In this document: in pieces, positions 5,831 through 10,669 of the stretch | How positions within the stretch are numbered: position 1 is the stretch's first letter | Layout: each line of letters starts with the position of its first letter | From: JADKIH01 sp031367345 | GTDB taxonomy: Bacteria; Bacteroidota; Bacteroidia; AKYH767-A; 2013-40CM-41-45 | Assembly (NCBI GenBank): GCA_031367345.1 | Contig: JANLPR010000052.1 | Coordinates: 1-10,669 of the forward strand | Direction of reading: 5' to 3' | DNA: 10,669 bases | Notes under the pieces: model-generated | The model's input: the letters and a program-made list of their open reading frames with translations, nothing else | Databases searched by the model: none | Told to the model about the DNA's origin: nothing | Position numbers and translations under genes: made by a program

Positions 5831-6139
5831 ATGGAAGAACTTACTCCCGAGCAGAGCTATCGTACTAAGCTAATCGAAGCCATCATTTATTTAGACAAAG
5901 TCGCCACAGAAACATTCACCGAAATCGTCAACCTGGCAATGATAGGTGAATTCAGCGAAATTGAATTTGAAGAAGGTGAAGAAATTAAATTTCAACTCGC
6001 TCATTTTAGGAACTGCAAGGATCAAAATGTGCAAGTGCTAATAAATCATCTCGATGAAACCAATGTAAAAATTAATTGGTTGATCAATGTGAATGATGTA
6101 AAGGAAGATGAGTTTCTGATTGATGTGAAATACGAATAA
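5831..6139 (+). CDS. Hypothetical small acidic protein, 102 aa
   Basis: I do not recognise this protein. From the ATG at 5831 it gives 102 residues: MEELTPEQSYRTKLIEAI, then helices and the strongly acidic EFSEIEFEEGEEIKFQL (about 40-56), and a C-terminus with likely strands (NVKINWLINVNDV, DEFLIDVKYE). It is cytosolic, with no signal peptide or membrane segment. I chose 5831 over the earlier ATG at 5738 because 5738-5800 is repeat sequence and the stretch just before 5831 is an A/C-rich leader typical of this phylum. The gene is boxed in by inverted copies of the dispersed repeat (5611-5800 and 6172-6434), so it may have moved as a unit with them or simply lie between two insertions. Confidence 0.6.
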   Translation: MEELTPEQSYRTKLIEAIIYLDKVATETFTEIVNLAMIGEFSEIEFEEGEEIKFQLAHFRNCKDQNVQVLINHLDETNVKINWLINVNDVKEDEFLIDVKYE

Positions 6140-6171
6140 TTTTACACCCTTCTGAAAATCTCCCATATACC

Positions 6172-6206
6172 ACCCGCTTGATGCAATGTTAAACGAAAAT
6201 TAGTCG
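6172..6206 (-). repeat. Partial dispersed repeat copy
   Basis: On the minus strand this reads CTAATTTTCGTTTAACATTG then CATCAAGCGGG, close to the end of the repeat (CTAATTTCCGCTTAACA, then TCCGAGCAGGG in R2). It lies in tandem with copy R3 and in the same orientation, 33 bp after the stop of the small gene. Confidence 0.5.
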
Positions 6207-6217
6207 AACAAAATATA

Positions 6218-6289
6218 GCCCATTCGGTGGAATGTTAAGCGGAATTAAATACAAAGACTGAAATCGGCATCCCCTCAAGCGTCATTCCG
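6218..6289 (-). repeat. Dispersed repeat copy R3 (left half of palindromic element II)
   Basis: On the minus strand it starts CGGAATGACGCTTGA (6289-6275, identical to 5727-5741), continues with a TTTCAG block shared with R2, then TTCCGCTTAACATTCC and CCGAATGGGC. It is about 72 bp long, inverted relative to R2 across the small gene and relative to R4 on its right. Confidence 0.65.
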
Positions 6290-6356
6290 CCGCGAGTTAG
6301 CAACTTTGTTTCTTATTTTTATACAACAGACAAATAAACAAACATTCGCCTTTGCC

Positions 6357-6431
6357 AATTCCCGGCGGAATGACATTTGAGTGTTTAGATAATTTATAAC
6401 TTTATTGCTAATTTCCACTGTCCGAGCTTCC
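6357..6431 (+). repeat. Dispersed repeat copy R4 (right half of palindromic element II)
   Basis: It begins AATTCCCGGCGGAATGAC then TTTGA, and further on has GCTAATTTCC (6407-6416) and GTCCGAGC (6420-6427). These occur in the same order and nearly the same spacing as in R2. With R3 it forms a second palindromic element of about 215 bp. Confidence 0.6.
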
Positions 6432-6542
6432 AATTCATATGACTCAATTGCATTTCTATCTAAAATAAATTCAATGGGCGAAGTTATTTGGCAAAAACAA
6501 TATTCTACCCAAGATTCGACAATCAGATTTACGAACATCAAA
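6429..6542 (+). pseudogene. Remnant of a beta-propeller-like secreted protein gene
   Basis: In one plus frame the translation includes AFLSKINSMGEVIWQKQY followed by STQDSTIRFTNIKL. This is the repeat signature (K-x-x-x-x-G-x-x-x-W-x-K/R-x-F/Y) seen many times in the 914-aa protein just downstream, for example VLKYSDSGNLIWERKF. No signal peptide precedes it and the frame ends within about 15 codons. It begins directly after repeat copy R4. I read it as the stump of a paralogous gene; a chance match is possible given its length. Confidence 0.5.
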
Positions 6543-6855
6543 TTAATTGCACTTTTTATTTTGGTTTCCGAGTGTAATGGCAACTAAAGTATTTGGGTTC
6601 AAAATGAACTGCGAAAAAGTTGTTTATTGGGTGTTTATTGGGTGTCAAAGGTCTCTTGAAAAAGTTAAGTCTTTTAGATTTTGTTCCGCTGTCTTATTGT
6701 TTTTAGGAAAATTCACAGGCCCACTTTTTTCAACTTTTCTATTATCTTTGAAAAACCTCATTTCATTTAATGGAAGTTCTTTTTATCAAAAGCCAAAACA
6801 CAATTCATAATTCAGCATTTACAATAATTCAAAATAATCATATTATCTCCAAGTT
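6543..6855 (+). other. AT-rich intergenic stretch before the 914-aa gene
   Basis: It contains an 11-bp tandem duplication TGTTTATTGGG at 6621-6631 and 6632-6642, and presumably the promoter of the next gene, which I cannot pinpoint. An open frame at 6547-6810 gives a Phe/Leu-rich protein with no family resemblance and a poor start context, and is not called. Confidence 0.4.
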
Positions 6856-9600
6856 ATGAAAACGAAAATCATTTTATTATTTTTAAACCTAACATCATTT
6901 TTTATATACAGTCAAAATTTCACGTTAGACTGGAACAGATATTATAATAACGACTCGACTAGTAATATGTCTCAACTGTCAAATGTAGTTTCTGATTCTG
7001 CAGGTAATTTTTATATTTCAGCGACAAATTTTGTATTCTATAGTGGACAGCTTTTGAAAAAAATTGATGGAAACGGAAATCAAATATTCCTGAAAACCCT
7101 TACGATTCCTGACTGCTTTTTCTGGTCTGATACAATGGCAATTGATGATAGTGCGAATGTTTATCTCGGGGGCTTTATTCAAGGCAATGGTTTTGATGCA
7201 TTCGTAGTCAAATATGATTCTTCAGGAAATCTGCTTTGGCTCGATACTCTTGAAACACCTTTGATGAGGAGTTCCAAACTTACATCATTTACAATAGATC
7301 AAGAACATAACGTCTTCACTACAGGCACAGCAGAACTCGACACTTTAGGAACAAGTGGAGTTTTCACTGCGAAGATCTCAAATTCCGGCGCGACTCAATG
7401 GATAAGAGTTGATACTTCGGAATTCACTCCTACATTCATTAATATCTATCAGAATCTGATTACAGTACTTCAAACCGAATGGTCCAATATACTATCTGTT
7501 CAAATGGATACATCAGGAAATATTGTGTCATCCAATTCTACTTCATTAATTCAATTACCAGGATGGACAATATTTAATGCTACAGATATGTGGGGCAATG
7601 TTTTTACAGCCATTCCCGATGATGTAAGCTTGATGAAATTAATACACTGGGATTATGAGGGAAACAAAATTTGGGAAAAAGATTTTCCGGGATTTGCACC
7701 TGTAGCAATACTTGCTCTAGATAGTTCAATTTATTGTGTTGTTCAGGATTATGCAGGATCAGCAAATGAATCCATTCTCAAATTAAATTATAACGGTGAT
7801 ACATTATGGAAAAAAGCATTTAGTACAGACTTTGGCTATGGTGATCACAAACTAATAAATTACAACCATGACAAATTGTTTATCAGCAAAACTATCGGAG
7901 GACCTACATCAATATCTATTTCTCTTATGGATACAAGCGGAGTATTGATTGTCTATGATACTATTAACGAATTAAACAGATTCATTATTGGCAAGGACAT
8001 AGCTATCAGCCCATCCGGAAGATTAATTCAAATTGGATATACTCAATTACAAAATGACTATAAATATCTGGTCGCAGGATTCGACTCAACCCTTCAAGAG
8101 GTTTTCAGAAATTCAGGAAAAGATTATTTTGATGCCAATGACATTGCGCGATATGCAATATTAGACCACTCAAATAATCTGATCACAGTAAGTGAAACAG
8201 ATGGATTTAACCAACATTTTTCAATACAGGTTCTGAAATATTCTGATTCCGGAAACTTGATCTGGGAAAGAAAATTCAATTTCATTCATGATATATTTTA
8301 CAGTATACAAGATCTAAATATTGATGCGCATAATTCAATTTGGTTCTGTGGAAGATCAAACAATGATTCAACTTCTTATTCTCGAGGCTATGCCTTTAAA
8401 ATCGATAGTCTAGGAGATCTCAAGATCAGTCATTTCGATACACTAAGTGTCGTAATGCAATTTTCAAAAATAAAAATTGACCAAAACGGAACTACTCATC
8501 TGGGAGGATATTCCGGCCTATCAACACAAAGCTATATAACAACTTTCGACTCAACAAATGCTTATCTTGGCAGAGCTACTATTTACCAAAGTGGTGTAAG
8601 TTCTGTTTTATCCGACTTCGTTCTATTCGACAATTCATATTATATTCTGAATAATATTAACACCTTTCCTCAAACAGGCAACGATTTCTTACTTCAAAAA
8701 TCCAACCTGACAGGTAATGAGATTTGGCACATTCGTTTGTCTAATACGCTGCAATCATCACTCTATAATAATGCAAAAATTCATTTAACATCCGGCAACA
8801 AAATAATTTGTTTTGGGAATAAAGACACACTCTCTCGTTCTCAATCTTATTTAGCAACAATAGATACTTCAGGAAATATTCTTTGGGAGAATTACAGTCA
8901 TGGAACCGGATATCATACCAAAGGAATAGTTGATCTCGTAAGTGACTCTAGCGGAAATCTTTATTTTACAGGAAATTGTAATGCATACACAAATTATTCT
9001 CAGTGGTATGTATCAGCAGTTAACGAAAACGGCACTTTGCTTTGGGTTGACTCAAGCTCAACAAATTCCAGAGCAGGAAGTATAGCAATCAATAATGGTT
9101 TAATATACGTTTCAGGTTTTGACACCCTGGCAGGAATGATAATTGACAGATTATTAATTTATGATTTGTCCGGCAACATAGTTTACCAATACTCGCTTCC
9201 TGATAATCTGACTAAAAATATTATAAGTAAAATTCTAGTCGATACGATTGGAAATTGCTACTATATTAACAACTATCGAACGTTATATAACACAGAAGAT
9301 ATTTCACTTACTAATTTTGACATAATACCGAATTCAATAAATGAAATCAAAGACGAATCAATTTTTTCATTTCCTAATCCTGCAACAAATTTTATTTTTA
9401 TTTCATTCCCAGGTATAGAAAGTCGGGAAAATATTAAGATCTATTCAAGTGCAGGATCAATAGCATTAACAGAAAGTGATATAAACATCTCGAAAACCGG
9501 TGCGCATATTAATATCTCAAAACTTAGCAGAGGACTTTATTTCTTTACAATTATAAAAGGCAGTAAAACGTTTTCAGGAAAGTTTGTGAAAATTAATTGA
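6856..9600 (+). CDS. Secreted beta-propeller-like protein with T9SS type A sorting domain
   Basis: This 914-aa protein begins with a signal peptide (MKTKIILLFLNLTSFFIYSQ, residues 1-20). The body (about 21-828) is made of many degenerate repeats of 40-60 residues: a D-S-S/A-G-N-x-Y/L turn, a G-x strand, then F/Y-x-x-K-Y/I-D-S-x-G-N-x-x-W and similar (FVVKYDSSGNLLWLDTL at about 116-132). These resemble SBBP/PQQ-like blades of beta-propellers. The C-terminal 86 residues are a T9SS type A sorting domain: SFPNPATNFIFISFPG, IKIYSSAGS, ISKLSRGLYFFTII and KFVKIN. It should be exported by Sec and then T9SS to the cell surface or medium. No enzyme motif stands out, so adhesion or surface binding is a guess. 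It stands alone, ending 20 bp before a strong hairpin. Confidence 0.88.
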   Translation: MKTKIILLFLNLTSFFIYSQNFTLDWNRYYNNDSTSNMSQLSNVVSDSAGNFYISATNFVFYSGQLLKKIDGNGNQIFLKTLTIPDCFFWSDTMAIDDSANVYLGGFIQGNGFDAFVVKYDSSGNLLWLDTLETPLMRSSKLTSFTIDQEHNVFTTGTAELDTLGTSGVFTAKISNSGATQWIRVDTSEFTPTFINIYQNLITVLQTEWSNILSVQMDTSGNIVSSNSTSLIQLPGWTIFNATDMWGNVFTAIPDDVSLMKLIHWDYEGNKIWEKDFPGFAPVAILALDSSIYCVVQDYAGSANESILKLNYNGDTLWKKAFSTDFGYGDHKLINYNHDKLFISKTIGGPTSISISLMDTSGVLIVYDTINELNRFIIGKDIAISPSGRLIQIGYTQLQNDYKYLVAGFDSTLQEVFRNSGKDYFDANDIARYAILDHSNNLITVSETDGFNQHFSIQVLKYSDSGNLIWERKFNFIHDIFYSIQDLNIDAHNSIWFCGRSNNDSTSYSRGYAFKIDSLGDLKISHFDTLSVVMQFSKIKIDQNGTTHLGGYSGLSTQSYITTFDSTNAYLGRATIYQSGVSSVLSDFVLFDNSYYILNNINTFPQTGNDFLLQKSNLTGNEIWHIRLSNTLQSSLYNNAKIHLTSGNKIICFGNKDTLSRSQSYLATIDTSGNILWENYSHGTGYHTKGIVDLVSDSSGNLYFTGNCNAYTNYSQWYVSAVNENGTLLWVDSSSTNSRAGSIAINNGLIYVSGFDTLAGMIIDRLLIYDLSGNIVYQYSLPDNLTKNIISKILVDTIGNCYYINNYRTLYNTEDISLTNFDIIPNSINEIKDESIFSFPNPATNFIFISFPGIESRENIKIYSSAGSIALTESDINISKTGAHINISKLSRGLYFFTIIKGSKTFSGKFVKIN

Positions 9601-9610
9601 GTAACAACAT

Positions 9611-9645
9611 AAAACCCTGCTCGACGGAATTTTTAATTTCGTCGA
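9611..9645. terminator. Hairpin after the 914-aa gene, sharing its flank with the dispersed repeat
   Basis: TCGACGGAATT (9621-9631) pairs with AATTTCGTCGA (9635-9645), 11 bp with one G-T wobble and a 3-nt loop, 20 bp after the stop codon. It has no T-run after it, so it is not a textbook terminator. The preceding AAAACCCTGCTCG (9611-9623) is identical to 5611-5623, the outer tip of repeat copy R1, so this hairpin probably derives from the same repeat family. Confidence 0.5.
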
Positions 9646-9997
9646 CACGAAGTTTATCAATAACTAGTTCATACGAAATAGTTGACTTGCGAAAATTGAA
9701 ATAGGCAAAAATAAATTTTTCGATTTCTCAACGAACACCCCATTCCCTTTTTTATATGATGTTCATATTTAATTAGAGTTAATTTCAAGTACTTAAATTT
9801 TGAACGACAAAATGGAACAATGATTGCTAGAAACTTTTTTTTCTATAATTTTAAGAACTACATACTTTTAAAGATTGATTTGACCCATTTCCAACCAAGT
9901 CCTATAGCGAATTCACAATTCCATCGTTTTAAATTGTTGAATATCTCGCTCGAACAAATTGATACCGATAAATTCAAAATACATAAACTGAACGACG
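9646..9997. other. AT-rich stretch without a convincing gene
   Basis: I see no recognisable gene. A plus-strand frame at 9820-10017 gives 65 residues rich in Phe, Lys and Asn with no signal peptide or family look. It is left uncalled because composition alone could produce it. Confidence 0.4.
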
Positions 9998-10204
9998 ATG
10001 GAACTACTACGCTATAGCAATAAGGAGTTGCTGCAAAACTTCTTACCTCCTGCTTCTACCGGAACAGGACTTGAAATGAAAAGGCTTCCTTTACCGTTGA
10101 AGGAAGTGGCTGACATGAATATGTAGCATATAGAGCTGGCGTTGGTCGCCGTTGGAGTTTTTATATGGGTTATTGGAAATCCCACTCCTTCAATCCCCAT
10201 TTGA
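9998..10204 (+). pseudogene. Possible eroded small gene with one internal stop
   Basis: From the ATG at 9998 one frame encodes 42 residues (MELLRYSNKELLQNFLPPAS, then GTGLEMKRLPLPLKEVADMNM) to a TAG at 10124. It then continues in the same frame for 25 codons with a hydrophobic segment (IELALVAVGVFIWVIG) to a TGA at 10202-10204. It could be a small membrane protein gene broken by a nonsense change. I do not recognise the family. The opposite strand is also open across most of this stretch, so the strand is uncertain. Confidence 0.25.
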
Positions 10205-10205
10205 C

Positions 10206-10283
10206 CGAAAAAAATAGCCCCCTGACAATTTAACCTTTAAGCCCAATAGTAGCAATTGTTTCAGAAGATTCTTGCTGGGGGCT
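10206..10283 (-). terminator. Terminator-like structure, minus strand
   Basis: AGCCCCC (10277-10283 read on the minus strand) pairs with GGGGGCT (10222-10216) and is followed on the minus strand by ATTTTTTTC. The long loop has its own inner pairing (CAATT with AATTG). Another AGCCCCC lies just upstream at 10307-10301, so two alternative 5' arms could compete for one 3' arm. This could be an intrinsic terminator or attenuator, or intron secondary structure. Confidence 0.35.
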
Positions 10284-10319
10284 GAAAATGGTGATGAAGT
10301 GGGGGCTCTGCTGGCAGAA

Positions 10320-10669
10320 TTTCCAACAAAGCTCAAAACGGTGAATTCCTTCATTAGTTCGTGAGTCTTCCAATCTTTTTCATTGGCTCGTTACCTCTAA
10401 CTACTATGACCTCTGCTGACTTCTTCGCTTGTCTAAACACGTGGACGCGAAGGCCTCCCTCGGTAAGTCAAATACCCTTCTACGTTTACTCCTGCTGAAT
10501 CTACATCATCGAACTTTTGTACTCTTCGGACTTTAGTATGCTGTGCTACATTATCCGTTCAACGATGCCTCGTATCTAGTTTCTATTCGTCAGTGCAAAC
10601 GCTCACAGTCTCGCTTACTTTAGTGCATACCTCACGATACACCACCTTGCGACTTGCTAAACTTCGGGC
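10320..10669 (-). mobile_element. Probable group II intron 5' ribozyme fragment, truncated
   Basis: Read on the minus strand from the right edge, this stretch is non-coding. It has the look I know from the region before the intron-encoded protein in bacterial group II introns: GAGACTGTGAGCG, TGAACGGATAATG, CTAAAGTCCGAAGAG, ACTTACCGAGGGAGGCCTTC, then AAGTCAGCAGAGGTCATAGT and GGTAACGAGCC. The base composition is less AT-rich than its neighbours. Downstream there is no RT/maturase frame and no domain V-like sequence, so the 3' part appears lost; the 5' end is beyond the window. Recognition is from memory of such introns without a structure model. The same antisense stretch often yields spurious protein calls. 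Confidence 0.55.

Noticed and set aside
3898..6244. Integron attC sites suggested by repeated GTTAAGC and GCTTAAC heptamers
   Set aside because: The order within each palindrome is GTTRRRY first and RYYYAAC second, the reverse of an attC site. No integrase was seen, and the heptamers belong to a longer repeat family.
6275..6583. 102-aa minus-strand frame
   Set aside because: It runs antisense through repeats R3/R4 and the propeller remnant, with no protein-like pattern of its own.
6547..6810. 87-aa plus-strand frame
   Set aside because: It has Phe/Leu-rich composition typical of translated AT-rich DNA, spans an 11-bp tandem duplication, and has no recognisable domain.
10012..10200. 62-aa minus-strand frame
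   Set aside because: No family resemblance; the plus strand over the same stretch is equally open, and it lies in eroded mobile DNA.

Overview
The window reads as a low-GC Bacteroidota chromosome or metagenomic contig. The evidence is two proteins with N-terminal signal peptides and C-terminal type IX secretion (T9SS, type A) sorting domains, A-rich translation leaders instead of strong Shine-Dalgarno sites, an IS1182-type transposase start, and a secreted DUF1566-like protein of a kind common in this phylum. No rRNA, tRNA or CRISPR array was seen.

Layout. Positions 1-143 hold the start of an IS1182-family transposase running off the left edge. Positions 351-3818, all on the minus strand, hold a complete diversity-generating retroelement (DGR). 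In transcription order it contains a small secreted T9SS protein (3818-3339), a secreted target protein with a collagen-like stalk and a C-terminal lectin-fold-like variable domain (3332-2349), an Avd-type four-helix-bundle accessory protein (2285-1941), a non-coding template repeat (TR, 1767-1628) and a DGR-type reverse transcriptase (1568-351). TR and the variable repeat (VR, 2496-2357) align without gaps over 140 bp with 23 mismatches, and every mismatch lies at a template adenine on the coding strand. This is the signature of adenine-specific mutagenic retrohoming. Strong hairpins sit at the avd 3' end and between TR and the RT gene.

Positions 3998-5532 (minus strand) hold two accessory genes: an unrecognised 171-aa protein and a 319-aa protein with a C-terminal PD-(D/E)XK nuclease-like domain. 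Positions 5611-6434 hold a small plus-strand hypothetical gene (5831-6139) between two palindromic elements. These are built from about 75-85 bp repeats in inverted pairs, with partial copies elsewhere in the window. A short remnant of a beta-propeller-like gene follows, then a complete 914-aa secreted T9SS-sorted beta-propeller-like protein (6856-9600). The right end (10018-10669) looks like eroded mobile DNA, probably the 5' ribozyme part of a group II intron on the minus strand with its downstream part lost.

How the parts work together. In the DGR, the RT with Avd would copy TR RNA with errors at A and the cDNA would replace VR, rewriting the C-terminal binding face of the target protein. 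The target is exported by its signal peptide, possibly together with the small T9SS-sorted protein encoded 6 bp upstream. The surroundings (IS, inverted repeats, gene remnant, intron fragment, nuclease gene) mark an accessory region with high turnover.
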